Origin: Saprospiraceae bacterium
Lineage (GTDB): Bacteria; Bacteroidota; Bacteroidia; Chitinophagales; Saprospiraceae
Assembly: GCA_026129545.1 (NCBI GenBank)
Contig: JAHCHX010000001.1
Location: 2,603,501-2,667,500 of the forward strand
Reading direction: 5' to 3'
DNA: 64,000 nt
In this document: in pieces, positions 1 to 10,224 of the stretch
How positions within the stretch are numbered: the first letter of the stretch is position 1
Layout of the letters: every line of letters starts with the position of its first letter
The notes under the pieces: generated by a model
The model's input: only the letters and a program-made list of their open reading frames with translations
What the model was told of the DNA's origin: nothing
Databases searched by the model: none
Position numbers and translations under genes: made by a program

Positions 1-1230
1 GGAGAATGCGGTGGCTTCAAGTTTACAGCGTTTTTGGACTGCGGCACTGTTACGGGGCAAACGCATTGCGCAGTAGCACATATTTATCCCGACACTTTTT
101 GCGCGCCAACCGTCAACTGGGATGGCTCGATAATCGGGGCGAGAGCGCGTTGCGACGGCGACACCGTGCGTTTGTCTTTACTCAATCGTACCATCAACCC
201 CGTAACTACACCTATTAGTTATGTAATTGCGGAAGATTTAATCATGCTTATCCCCCCAGGCGACCCCGATTACACACTACCCCCAGGCACGCTTGGCCCG
301 TTGGGCGAAGTGGAAGTGTGGAGCCGCGAGGCCAACAACAAAACCATCCGCATCATCGCTACCCAAAGCCCCGGCTATCCGGGTGCGGGGTATCCGACAG
401 CGGCAATAGAAGGATGCAAAACCGATAATACACAGAATCCGATATCGCTTGGGTTCTATACCATGTTCCCGGAGGACGATGCCGACGCTTTTGTCGAGAC
501 GGACTGCCAGGAAAGCAACGAAACCGATTACAACCCGACATTTATTAAGAGAGGTCATCCCAAAGGCTATGACGTGGCCCACTACGTCAGTCCTGAAACC
601 GATTTGGACTTTTTAATCCAGTTCCGCAACACCGGGACAACCACCGTGCAGCAAGTCATCATCCGCGACACCTTGTCCGCGGCACTCGACCCAAGCACGG
701 TTTATCCAGGCGCTGCCAGCCACCCCTATGATTTTGAGGTCTATGGAAATGGCATCGTGCAGTTCACACTCCCCAACATTAATCTTGTGCCGGGTAGCAG
801 CGCAAGCGAGGGTTTTGTCAAGTTTCGCGTATCCCAAAAACCGACTTTGGAATGCGGGGCAAAAATCCTCAACAGCGCTGCTATCTACTTTGACTTCAAT
901 GCTCCGGTTATCACGAACCAGACTTTTCACACCGTCTGCGAGGATTCGATATACCTCATCGTGAAGACGAAAGAAATTCACTATCCGGGTGCCGACCTGC
1001 GGGTGTATCCTAACCCAATGGACGATATGGCCACCTTTGAAGTGAAGGGCGTGCAAGCGCGAACCTTTGGCTTGCGATTGTACGATTCCCAAGGCCGATT
1101 ACTTACCGATTCTTTCTTTAATCATCCCACTTTCCGATTGTTCCGACATCAACTCCCGGCTGGAGTAATCTTCTACCAGCTTACCGCCGATGGTAAGCTG
1201 GTAGCCTCCGGGAAGCTTATGGCGCGATGA
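1..1230 (+). CDS. C-terminal part of a T9SS-secreted surface protein (left-truncated)
   Basis: The frame is open from base 1 to the TGA at 1228-1230, so the start lies outside the window and at least 409 residues are present. A large adhesin-like extracellular protein is likely. The middle part has a beta-sandwich repeat whose end reads AAIYFDFNAPVITNQTF, a signature common next to T9SS sorting domains (DUF7619-like, from memory). The last ~75 residues begin LRVYPNPMDD and end in a short basic tail, which is the T9SS type A sorting domain, so the product should cross the outer membrane through the SprA pore encoded next door and be processed at its C-terminus. Several Cys residues in the first 150 residues fit an oxidised extracellular domain. 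A strong hairpin follows. The N-terminal domains and ligand are unknown. Confidence 0.85.
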   Translation, partial: GECGGFKFTAFLDCGTVTGQTHCAVAHIYPDTFCAPTVNWDGSIIGARARCDGDTVRLSLLNRTINPVTTPISYVIAEDLIMLIPPGDPDYTLPPGTLGPLGEVEVWSREANNKTIRIIATQSPGYPGAGYPTAAIEGCKTDNTQNPISLGFYTMFPEDDADAFVETDCQESNETDYNPTFIKRGHPKGYDVAHYVSPETDLDFLIQFRNTGTTTVQQVIIRDTLSAALDPSTVYPGAASHPYDFEVYGNGIVQFTLPNINLVPGSSASEGFVKFRVSQKPTLECGAKILNSAAIYFDFNAPVITNQTFHTVCEDSIYLIVKTKEIHYPGADLRVYPNPMDDMATFEVKGVQARTFGLRLYDSQGRLLTDSFFNHPTFRLFRHQLPAGVIFYQLTADGKLVASGKLMAR

Positions 1231-1287
1231 TGAAGGAATTTTAGTAAGAGGCCATCCCGAAGAGGTTACATTCATGAAACATAATTT

Positions 1288-1321
1288 GAAGCCCGCGCTG
1301 CATAAGAGCAGTGCGGGCTTC
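1288..1321. terminator. Rho-independent-type hairpin after the T9SS cargo gene
   Basis: A 14-bp stem (GAAGCCCGCGCTGC with GCAGTGCGGGCTTC, one G-T wobble) encloses a 6-base loop and is followed by TGTTTTGTG. It lies 58 bases after the stop codon and separates the cargo gene from sprA. Confidence 0.7.
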
Positions 1322-1528
1322 TGTTTTGTGCGCATATCGCCCACCGCATCAGGCAACCCTGTCGCGCCTTTCTGCGTCAACCCCACGCTTATTCTTTTTC
1401 CAATCGGCAATTCATGCGCGAAGCAATGACAACACGTTGATTTTCAGAAAAAAACACTGCCACAATCAGCTTTTCTGTCACCGCTGCACGAGAGTTGCCC
1501 ACCGACAAATCCACCTGCTTTATCGAAA

Positions 1529-4500
1529 ATGACGAAGAAGAATTTCCTTCTTGCGCTAACCGGACTGCTTTGCCTCGCCACTTTGTACGCCTTCTCCCAC
1601 CCCGAAAGTGTAAGAGAAAGCGTGCTCACGATATTTTTCCCGGAAAAAAAACCTTCGTTGGCGGTCGAATATTCGCCAGCATCTACCGACGTTCAGGCCG
1701 CCAGACGAACAGCCACTGCTCCGTCGGACACTTTTCCTCCCTTAGGCGAACGCTTTGGTGATTTCATCAACAGCGGCGGGGCCAACCCAATTGATTTGAA
1801 AGACCCCAAAGCCATAGAGCAAAAAGTGGAGTACGACCCCGAGACCAATATGTACATCGTGACGGAGAAAATCGGCGACGACTATTATCGGGCACCCACC
1901 TACATGACCTTTAGCGAGTATGTGAAATGGCGCGACGAAAAACAGCAACGAGACTATTTCGACCGCTTGCAGGGAGTGAGTATGCCGGGCGACGGCAGCG
2001 GTAGCGGCCTTGCTGACCCAATTGCCAAATTCGATGTCAAGACCTCCTTGGTGGACCGCTTGTTCGGCGGCACGGAGGTCACCGTCAGGCCACAGGGCAA
2101 CATCAACCTGACCTTTGGTTTCAACTATCAAAAGATTCAAAACCCCATTCTTACCCTGCGCCAACAACGCACCGGGATATTCGATTTCGACATGGATATC
2201 AACATGAGCGCGGCGGGGAAAATCGGCGAAAAGCTCGACCTCAACTTCAACTACAACACGCGGGCGACTTTCGATTTCGACAATCAGATGAAAATCAAGT
2301 ATGACACCAAGACTTTTGGGGAAGACGAGATTTTGCAAAATATAGAGGCTGGCAACGTGTCCATGCCGCTGCGCTCCAACCTCATCAAAGGCGCGCAAAA
2401 CCTGTTTGGCGTGAAAACAGAAATGAAATTCGGCCACCTCCGCTGGACTTTCTTGTTGGCGCAACAACGCTCCAGACAACAAAACCTCAACTTGCAAGGT
2501 GGCGCCCAAGTACAATTGTTTGAGAAACCCATTGACGAATACGACGAAAACCGCCACTTCCTCATCAGCCAGTGGAACCGCAACGAGTTCGAGCCAGCCA
2601 TGTCGTGCCTACCCGTGCCCATGTCCTTGTTCAACATCACGCGCATGGAGGTCTGGATAACCAACGACAAATTGGTGACGGAAAACGTCCGCGACATCGT
2701 GGCAATCATGGACTTGGCCGAACCCGCCCCTTACCTCGACGGCGATGTGCCAGATTGCCCATTGTGCCCGGATTTTTCGCTTCCGGCACCGCCAGCACGA
2801 GACATCAAGGGCAATCCCTTGCCCGACAACAGCAACAACCAGATTTACCCGCAAATCGCCGCAGACATCAAGGCTGACAAGGCATTCCGCTTTTCCGATA
2901 AAATCGTGAGCCGACTGACCACGCCCCCCTACGGCATGACGCAAATCCGCGACTTCGAGAAAGTGCGCGGCAGATTGCTCTCCCCGGCGGAATATACTTA
3001 CCACGAACAACTCGGCTTCCTGAGCGTCAATCTCAACGTGCAACCCGACCAAGTGGTGGCTGTGGCATTGGAATACACCTACAATGGACAGCCATACAAA
3101 ATTGGTGAGTTCACGAGCGATGTGCCCAACGGCGACTCGCTCAATCAGAACGTGCTCTTCCTCAAGATGCTGAAAAGCACCACAGCCAACGTACGCTATC
3201 CGATATGGGACTTGATGATGAAAAACGTGTACGCGGTCGGTGCAGCCAACGTGGACCCCAACGAGTTCCGATTCGACATTTTCTACGAAGACCCCGGAAA
3301 AGGACAAAAACGCTTCCTCGACGACGCTACCCTCCCTGCCAACCTGCGCTCGCGCCCCTTGCTCCAAGTGTTCGGGCTTGACAATCTCAACCTGCAAGGC
3401 GACCCCGGCCCTGACGGCATTTTCGACTTCGTGCCGGGCCTCACCATCAACCTGCGCAGCGGCCGCGTCATGTTCCCGGTGTTGGAGCCCTTTGGCCGTT
3501 ATTTGGCTGACACGATGGCCAACTCGGGCGTGTCGCAAGAAACCATCAATCGGTATGCTTACCCCCAACTGTACGACTCTACTTTGTTCCGTGCGCGGGA
3601 GTTCCAACAGCTCAACCGTTTCACACTGAGAGGCCAATACAAATCCAGCACCTCCTCAGAAATTTCGCTTGGCACCTTCAACCTGCCAAGAGGTTCCGTG
3701 CGTGTGAGCGCAGGCGGACGACAACTCATAGAGGGCCAGGACTACCAAGTGGACTACAACATTGGCCGCGTCAAAATCCTGAACGATGCCATCCTGCAAT
3801 CGGGGCAAAACGTGAGCGTCAGCTATGAGGACAACACCCTATTTGGCTTCCAAAGCCGCTCCATGCTCGGCATGAGATTCGACTACGAACTCAGCAAAGA
3901 CATCAACATCGGGGCCACCTACATGAACCTTTTCGAGCGCCCACTGACGCAAAAGGTCAATATCGGCGAAGACCCCATCAACAACAAAATGTATGGGCTG
4001 GACTTTAACATCTCAAAAGATGCCCCCTGGCTCACCAGACTTGTTGACAAACTGCCCTTCATTTCCACCAAAGAACCATCGAGCATCACCGCGCAGGCAG
4101 AAATAGCAGCCCTCCGACCCGGACACAACCGCGCCATCAACCAAGGCGGCGAAAAAGGGGGCACCGTCTATATTGACGACTTTGAGGGAACAACGGCCAA
4201 CTTGCCGCTGGCCAATCCCGCCAATGCTTGGGTCATCGCCTCTACCCCACAAGGCGACGACCAGCTGTTCCCCGAATCCAGTGCTTTCCTCGACACCAAC
4301 ATCATCTTGGCTCGCGGAGCCAACCGCGCAGGCATCACTTGGTATGTACCCGACCCTAGCGCCCGCGACGGCATTGATGCGGTCAACCCATACTCGCGCA
4401 TCATCCAATATCAGGACATTTTCCCCAACCGACAGCTGACACCACTCGAACAATCCAACCTGCGTTCGTTCGATGTGACCGTCTATCCCCGCGACAGAGG

Positions 4501-7500
4501 CCCCTACAACTTCGACTTGCCGAACGGCGGCTATCCCGGCTACACAAAAGGCATTGGCATATCGGGCAAACTCAACGAGCCAGCCACCCGCTGGGCAGGC
4601 ATCATGCGAGCATTGAACACCAACGACTTCGAAGCCGCCAACATCGAATTCGTGGAGTTCTGGATGCTCAACCCCTATATGGAAAAAACCGACGACCCCG
4701 GCAACGTCTCTACCGACGGAACCATGTACATTGACCTCGGCACCATCTCGGAAGACATCATGCGCGACGGACGGCAGTTTTTTGAAAACGCCCTGCCCAC
4801 AGGCCAAGGCACCGGAACCACAGCCCGCACCCCATGGGGCCGAGTGCCCGTGTTGCCTCCCGTCGTCAATGCGTTCGACAACGACCCCGCCAAACGCGGC
4901 TTGCAAGACGTCGGCCTCGATGGCTTGGACAATGACGGCGAACGAGACAACTTCAGCGATTGGCTGGCACTCATTCAAAGCTCAGACCTCAGCCCCAACG
5001 CCAAGGCAGAAATCCTTGACGACCCTTCCAACGACGATTTCATCTATTACCTCGACGAGCGCTTCAAATCCACCTCGCCGGGTATGCTGACCCGCTATCG
5101 CAAGTTCAACAACCAACAAGGCAACTCCCCCGTCAACAACACCAACAACCTCAACCCATCGGCCACCAATATCCCCGACTCCGAAGACCTTAACCGCGAC
5201 AACTCGCTCAACGAAAACGAATCCTATTTCCGCTACCAAATCCCCCTGATTAAGGGAGCCGTTCAAGTCCGCGACGCATCCGGCAATATCGTCACCTTCG
5301 AGGGCATTGACTTCGAAGACCCCACGCTGAAATCCATCATCACCGACACAGTGGTGTTCCAAAAAGAAGTAGGTGGCCCCTACTACGTTTGGTATCGTTT
5401 CAAAGTGCCACTCGACCTACAGACCCGCCAAACCATCGGCGGCATTCAGGACTTCCGTTCCATCCGCTTCATCCGTTTGTTCTGGAAAGGCTTCACCGAG
5501 CGCACCACGTTCCGTTTTGCCACACTCGAACTGGGCCGCAACCAGTGGCGGCGCTTCACGCAGGACATCCTCTCCTGCAAACCCACCGACCAGCCGTGGA
5601 GCGCCACCGCCTTCGACGTGAACGCCGTGAGCATCGAGGTCAACTCCGCCCGAACACCGTTCAACTACACCATCCCCTTTGGTATTTCGCGTGAACAATC
5701 CGTCGGCGCCTTCCCCGACGTGTTGCAAAACGAGCAATCGCTCGCCATGACAATTTGCAGCCTCCAATACTGCGATGCACGAGCTGTTTTCAAACCATTG
5801 AACATGGATTTGAGGCAATTCAAACGCTTAAAGATGTTCGTGCACGCCGAAGCCAGCGACCCGATTTCGTTCCCCTTGGATTCCACCAAACTGACGGTAT
5901 TCCTGCGCCTCGGCTCCGACTATGTGAACAACTACTATGAGTACGAATTGCCGCTCATGCCCTCCGACGTGAACAACCTGAACGGCAACCCGGATAGCCG
6001 CGCATACAAAGACGAGGTATGGCGGCCAGAGAACAGCTTCGACTTCCCGCTAGAGTTGCTGACCGACGTGAAAAAATTACGCAACGATGCCAATGCCCGG
6101 CTCGACACGGCTTACGTCGTGCCAGACCCCGACAACCCGCGCGGCCTGGTAAAAGTGGTGGGCAACCCAAACCTCGGCTTTGTCAAAGGCGCCATGATTG
6201 GCGTGCGCAACGTGTCGGAAGACCAAAGCCGACAATGCGTGGAAGTCTGGCTCAACGAATTGCGCCTCAACGGGTTCAACGAACAACCCGGCTGGGCCGG
6301 GCAAGCACGGGTGGACATGAAATTAGCCGACTTCGGCAACATCTCCCTCGCCGGGATGTACACCAGCATCGGCTGGGGAAGCATCGAGCAAAGACTCATC
6401 CAACGCCAGCGCGAGGAAGTCATTCAATACGACGTGTCCACCAACCTCGAATTGGGCAAGTTTTTGCCAGAAAAAACAGGCATCAAAGTACCCTTCTATG
6501 TCCAGTACTCCAATATCACGCGCAACCCCGAATACGACCCTTATGACCTAGACATCAAATTGAAAGACAAATTGCGCGAAGAAACCGACCCGGCAGCACG
6601 CGACAGCATCAGGACAGTGGCGCAAGACGTGACCACAATAAGCGGCTTCAACTTCACCAACGTGCGCAAAGAACGGCGAGGCAATAAAAAACCCATGCCT
6701 TGGAACATCGAGAATTTTAGCCTCACTTATGCCTTCAACCAAACACGCCGCCGAACACCCTTCATCATCAACGACCACCTCAAACAATACAAAGGCGGCA
6801 TTGATTACCAGTATGCGACAGGGCTAAAACCCATCGAGCCTTTCAAAAAATTGGTGAAAAACGAAAAGTGGCTCAAATTCATCAAGGAATTCAATTTCAA
6901 CCCCATACCCAACACCTACGCCGTCGGCACCGACTTGGAACGCATCACCCAAGTGACAACCTGGCGCTTCGCAGGAGAAGACCCCGAACTGAACACCTAC
7001 TACAATCGCCGCTTCACCTGGGACCGCGACTACAGCGTGGGCTGGGACATCTCGCGCTCCCTGCGCTTCAACTTCGACGCCATCGCACGCAACCTCATTG
7101 ACGAACCCTATCAATACAAACCCGACGGCGTGGCCTACACCGACAAAGAACGCCGCGACTCCATCTGGACGAATATCAGGAACCTAGGCCGTCCGAAAAA
7201 CTATCAGCACAATGCCAGCATCAACTGGAACGTGCCACTTCGTTTCTTCCCATTCATGGATTGGATGACGGTGAAAGCCTCCTACACAGCAGGCTATATC
7301 TGGACGGCACAATCCCTCAAATTGCAGAACCTCGACGCCGGCGACTATCAAGAATTCGTCAATTCACGCCACCTCGGCAACGTCATTCAGAACAACAACA
7401 TCCGCCAAATCAACGGAGACTTCGATTTGGCCAAACTCTACGACAAGAGCAAGTATTTGTCAAAAATAAACAAGCCCGGCAAGCCCGGCGCACAAAAATC

Positions 7501-9205
7501 AAGCCCCAGAACCAACGACCGCAACAACCCACTCCCCACCCCCGGAGCACCCGGCAGCGGCGGCAGTGGCGGAAGTGGCCCCGGGGGCAAAAACAACCCG
7601 CCCGACCCCAGAAGCGGGCGCCCGGCAGGAGCACCCGGAGCCGCAGGCACCAACGACCCATCCGGCACAGGAAAGGACGACCCGAAGGACAAAAAGAAGA
7701 AAGACAAGGACAAGGACAAGGACAAAAACAAAGACCGACAGCCATCCACCGCCGAACGAGTCGCCCTGCGCCCGCTCATGCTGGTGCGGAAAGCGCGATT
7801 CACATACAGCGAAAACTACGGAACCGTCATCCCCGGATTCACCCCCGAGCCAGAGCTCATGGGCCAAAGCAGCGGCTTCAAAGCCCCAGGCTGGGCCTTC
7901 GTGGCAGGCGTGCAGCCATCCGACCGCTGGTTTAAAGACGCGGGTGACAATGGCTGGATAACCCACCGCCCCGAACTCAACCAACAAGTGATGCGCAACT
8001 ACACCCAAAACATTGACGGCGGCATCACATTGGAGCCGTTTCAGGACTTCCGCGTGGAAGTCACCGGCAACCGCCAATATGTGCGCAACAACACCTTCCT
8101 TTTCAAAGACCAAAACTTCGACCTCCACCCCGACTCCGTGGGTTTCATATCTCGCGCCCAACGCGACCTCGGCAGTTTCACCGTCTCCTATTTCTCCATG
8201 CAAACCCTGTTCAACAACGACATCAACGGCCTATTTGCCCGCTACCAGTCGTACCGCCCCATCATATCAGAGCGGTTGGGCGTGTTGGCAGGCGACACCA
8301 ATCCGCACGGCGACCCCGACGATGCCGGAGAATACAAAAAAGGGTACGGACGCATCCATCAGGAAGTATTGATACCCTCCTTCTTGGCCGCATACAACAA
8401 ACAAGACCCGAACACCGTGGGCTTGGATGTATTCAAAACCCGCCCCGCCCCCAACTGGCGACTCACATACAACGGCCTCTCAAAAATCGGCAACCTTAAA
8501 AAGTATTTTGCCAGCGTCCAAATCACGCACGGCTATAAAAGCACCCTAACAGTAAGCTCCTACAACACAGACATCTTCTACGACCCCAATAACCCATACA
8601 CGGAAGATGAGCTGAGCTTCAACTATATCGCCCGGTTTGAAATACCCCAGGTGCTTATCAATGAACAGATGTCGCCCCTCATTGGCATGGACGTCAAACT
8701 CAAAAACGACATGGCCTTCAAACTCGACTTCAAAAAAAGCCGCACCCTCGCCATGTCGTTCATTGACTACCAACTCGCGGAAACACGCTCCTCCGGCTAT
8801 GTGGTCGGCTTCGGCTATCGCATGAAAAACGTCAACATCGGCTTCCTCACTGGCAACAAAACCAAAAAAGGCAAGTCGAAAAAACCACCAGCCAAGCCAA
8901 ATGCCCCCACACCCCCGCCCCCACGCGGCGGCACAGGCCAGCAACCCAACGACTTGAACTTCAAATTCGACTTCGAAATACGCGACGACATCACCGTGAA
9001 CCACCGCCTCGACCAACTCGAAGAAGCAGTGCCCACACGCGGTGCCCGCACCATCAGCATCAACCCCTCGGTCGAGTACGCGCTCAATCGGCGCCTCTCG
9101 CTCCGCCTGTTCACCGACTACCGAAAGACAGTGCCCAAAACATCCCAATCTTTCCCCATCACGACCGTGAACGCAGGGGTGATGGTGCAGTTCAAACTGA
9201 ATTGA
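1529..9205 (+). CDS. sprA: SprA, outer-membrane translocon of the type IX secretion system
   Basis: The 2558-residue product begins with a signal peptide (MTKKNFLLALTGLLCLATL) and shows the long, repetitive beta-rich composition of SprA/Sov, the giant barrel through which T9SS cargo leaves the cell. Family members are usually about 2300-2500 residues; the extra length here sits in two linkers. The first, near residues 1980-2070, is rich in Gly, Pro and then Lys/Asp (KDKKKKDKDKDKDKNKDR). The second, near 2443-2474, is Lys/Pro-rich (KKPPAKPNAPTPPPPRGG). The C-terminus ends GVMVQFKLN, a typical last barrel strand. Early residues GGANPIDLKDP and later periplasmic-type blocks match the family pattern. 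Neighbours: a T9SS cargo gene upstream, and a hairpin plus a convergent methyltransferase downstream. Other T9SS core genes are not in the window. Confidence 0.95.
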   Translation: MTKKNFLLALTGLLCLATLYAFSHPESVRESVLTIFFPEKKPSLAVEYSPASTDVQAARRTATAPSDTFPPLGERFGDFINSGGANPIDLKDPKAIEQKVEYDPETNMYIVTEKIGDDYYRAPTYMTFSEYVKWRDEKQQRDYFDRLQGVSMPGDGSGSGLADPIAKFDVKTSLVDRLFGGTEVTVRPQGNINLTFGFNYQKIQNPILTLRQQRTGIFDFDMDINMSAAGKIGEKLDLNFNYNTRATFDFDNQMKIKYDTKTFGEDEILQNIEAGNVSMPLRSNLIKGAQNLFGVKTEMKFGHLRWTFLLAQQRSRQQNLNLQGGAQVQLFEKPIDEYDENRHFLISQWNRNEFEPAMSCLPVPMSLFNITRMEVWITNDKLVTENVRDIVAIMDLAEPAPYLDGDVPDCPLCPDFSLPAPPARDIKGNPLPDNSNNQIYPQIAADIKADKAFRFSDKIVSRLTTPPYGMTQIRDFEKVRGRLLSPAEYTYHEQLGFLSVNLNVQPDQVVAVALEYTYNGQPYKIGEFTSDVPNGDSLNQNVLFLKMLKSTTANVRYPIWDLMMKNVYAVGAANVDPNEFRFDIFYEDPGKGQKRFLDDATLPANLRSRPLLQVFGLDNLNLQGDPGPDGIFDFVPGLTINLRSGRVMFPVLEPFGRYLADTMANSGVSQETINRYAYPQLYDSTLFRAREFQQLNRFTLRGQYKSSTSSEISLGTFNLPRGSVRVSAGGRQLIEGQDYQVDYNIGRVKILNDAILQSGQNVSVSYEDNTLFGFQSRSMLGMRFDYELSKDINIGATYMNLFERPLTQKVNIGEDPINNKMYGLDFNISKDAPWLTRLVDKLPFISTKEPSSITAQAEIAALRPGHNRAINQGGEKGGTVYIDDFEGTTANLPLANPANAWVIASTPQGDDQLFPESSAFLDTNIILARGANRAGITWYVPDPSARDGIDAVNPYSRIIQYQDIFPNRQLTPLEQSNLRSFDVTVYPRDRGPYNFDLPNGGYPGYTKGIGISGKLNEPATRWAGIMRALNTNDFEAANIEFVEFWMLNPYMEKTDDPGNVSTDGTMYIDLGTISEDIMRDGRQFFENALPTGQGTGTTARTPWGRVPVLPPVVNAFDNDPAKRGLQDVGLDGLDNDGERDNFSDWLALIQSSDLSPNAKAEILDDPSNDDFIYYLDERFKSTSPGMLTRYRKFNNQQGNSPVNNTNNLNPSATNIPDSEDLNRDNSLNENESYFRYQIPLIKGAVQVRDASGNIVTFEGIDFEDPTLKSIITDTVVFQKEVGGPYYVWYRFKVPLDLQTRQTIGGIQDFRSIRFIRLFWKGFTERTTFRFATLELGRNQWRRFTQDILSCKPTDQPWSATAFDVNAVSIEVNSARTPFNYTIPFGISREQSVGAFPDVLQNEQSLAMTICSLQYCDARAVFKPLNMDLRQFKRLKMFVHAEASDPISFPLDSTKLTVFLRLGSDYVNNYYEYELPLMPSDVNNLNGNPDSRAYKDEVWRPENSFDFPLELLTDVKKLRNDANARLDTAYVVPDPDNPRGLVKVVGNPNLGFVKGAMIGVRNVSEDQSRQCVEVWLNELRLNGFNEQPGWAGQARVDMKLADFGNISLAGMYTSIGWGSIEQRLIQRQREEVIQYDVSTNLELGKFLPEKTGIKVPFYVQYSNITRNPEYDPYDLDIKLKDKLREETDPAARDSIRTVAQDVTTISGFNFTNVRKERRGNKKPMPWNIENFSLTYAFNQTRRRTPFIINDHLKQYKGGIDYQYATGLKPIEPFKKLVKNEKWLKFIKEFNFNPIPNTYAVGTDLERITQVTTWRFAGEDPELNTYYNRRFTWDRDYSVGWDISRSLRFNFDAIARNLIDEPYQYKPDGVAYTDKERRDSIWTNIRNLGRPKNYQHNASINWNVPLRFFPFMDWMTVKASYTAGYIWTAQSLKLQNLDAGDYQEFVNSRHLGNVIQNNNIRQINGDFDLAKLYDKSKYLSKINKPGKPGAQKSSPRTNDRNNPLPTPGAPGSGGSGGSGPGGKNNPPDPRSGRPAGAPGAAGTNDPSGTGKDDPKDKKKKDKDKDKDKNKDRQPSTAERVALRPLMLVRKARFTYSENYGTVIPGFTPEPELMGQSSGFKAPGWAFVAGVQPSDRWFKDAGDNGWITHRPELNQQVMRNYTQNIDGGITLEPFQDFRVEVTGNRQYVRNNTFLFKDQNFDLHPDSVGFISRAQRDLGSFTVSYFSMQTLFNNDINGLFARYQSYRPIISERLGVLAGDTNPHGDPDDAGEYKKGYGRIHQEVLIPSFLAAYNKQDPNTVGLDVFKTRPAPNWRLTYNGLSKIGNLKKYFASVQITHGYKSTLTVSSYNTDIFYDPNNPYTEDELSFNYIARFEIPQVLINEQMSPLIGMDVKLKNDMAFKLDFKKSRTLAMSFIDYQLAETRSSGYVVGFGYRMKNVNIGFLTGNKTKKGKSKKPPAKPNAPTPPPPRGGTGQQPNDLNFKFDFEIRDDITVNHRLDQLEEAVPTRGARTISINPSVEYALNRRLSLRLFTDYRKTVPKTSQSFPITTVNAGVMVQFKLN

Positions 9206-9236
9206 CAGCACCGAACAATCAACGCCACCAATTCCC

Positions 9237-9275
9237 GAAGGCACAAAGATTCCGAAAGCGAATCCTTGTGCCTTC
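9237..9275. terminator. Bidirectional hairpin between sprA and the methyltransferase
   Basis: The arms GAAGGCACAAAGATTC and GAATCCTTGTGCCTTC pair with one mismatch around a 7-base loop and are followed by a T-rich stretch. It lies between two convergent genes and could serve both. Confidence 0.65.
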
Positions 9276-9289
9276 TTCTTTGCGCCCGT

Positions 9290-10033
9290 TCAGACACCAA
9301 CACGCCCAATTCTCCCAAAAACAGGAAACCTCACCGTCTTCGTCACCCCCTCAGGCCAAACATTGCGAAGCGAACCCATAAAAGACGCGGTAAGCGGCGA
9401 GCAGCCATTCTTATTTTCAAAATGACGCAACGCCGACCATGTGCCAAGATAGCCAAGCAGATGCGAGAGCGTCCACTGATATGTCATCGCCATATCGGGC
9501 AACGCTATCTCGGAAAAAGGGAAAGCAATCGTTGAATATGCCGTATCCACCAATTGCCGCTCGGCATCCCAGTAACTCCCCAAAACATCGCGGTACAGAT
9601 ACTGGATGACCTCGTCCGTCGGAGGGTCAACCGTCAAAAGTTGATACCCCACCAAAGCCAGCAACCCGCCAGGCTTCATCACATAATTTATTGCTGGATA
9701 GAATTTTTCAAAATCAAACCAATGCGCCGCCTGCCCCACCGTCACGAGGTCGAAAGCATCGGGAGAAAAAGAAGGATGCTCGGCAGCCTCCACACTATAC
9801 CTGATGTTGGGATGTCGAATGGCGTTATGCAGTTGGTTGGCGCTGATGTCAGTCGCCTCCACCCATCGAAAACGCCCCGCCAACGCCACGGCTATTTGCC
9901 CATTCCCAGTGGCACAATCCCACGCACAATCAAACCCCTTGCAGTGCGCGAACAAAAAATCAAACAACTGTGGCGGATAACCCGGGCGGAAGCGGGCATA
10001 TTCGGCAGAACGAGTGGAAAAATTGTCTTTCAC
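9290..10033 (-). CDS. Class I SAM-dependent methyltransferase
   Basis: The 247-residue protein starts MKDNFSTRSAEYARFRPGYP, the typical opening of the small-molecule methyltransferase group Methyltransf_11/25. SAM-binding motif I is seen as CAWDCATGNGQIAVALA near residue 38, followed by an acidic strand-2 end (WVEATDIS) and a motif near DLVTVGQAAHWFDFEKF. The His-Trp-Phe after motif IV is common in the trans-aconitate/TylF-like group. The substrate cannot be assigned. The gene stands alone, convergent with sprA and divergent from parE; its start is 191 bases from the parE start, so the two share an upstream region. Confidence 0.85.
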   Translation of the reverse strand: MKDNFSTRSAEYARFRPGYPPQLFDFLFAHCKGFDCAWDCATGNGQIAVALAGRFRWVEATDISANQLHNAIRHPNIRYSVEAAEHPSFSPDAFDLVTVGQAAHWFDFEKFYPAINYVMKPGGLLALVGYQLLTVDPPTDEVIQYLYRDVLGSYWDAERQLVDTAYSTIAFPFSEIALPDMAMTYQWTLSHLLGYLGTWSALRHFENKNGCSPLTASFMGSLRNVWPEGVTKTVRFPVFGRIGRVGV

Positions 10034-10224
10034 AAAAACACAATTTGTTTTTTTATTGAAAAAAATGTTTTAATTTCGCCCGTCGTTTTTCTTTTCACAG
10101 GTCAAAACTATAAAAATCCGTTACTTTGGGCGCTCATCATAAAACATCGAAAACAGCCAACAAAGCTGCCAAAACCCGTTCGGCCAAGAACGAACAGCGT
10201 TCGACGAACAACGAACAACGAGGA

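Noticed and set aside
2609..4978. Long antisense frames over sprA (up to 342 codons)
   Set aside because: They mirror the codon pattern of sprA, show no family wording, and have no space of their own.
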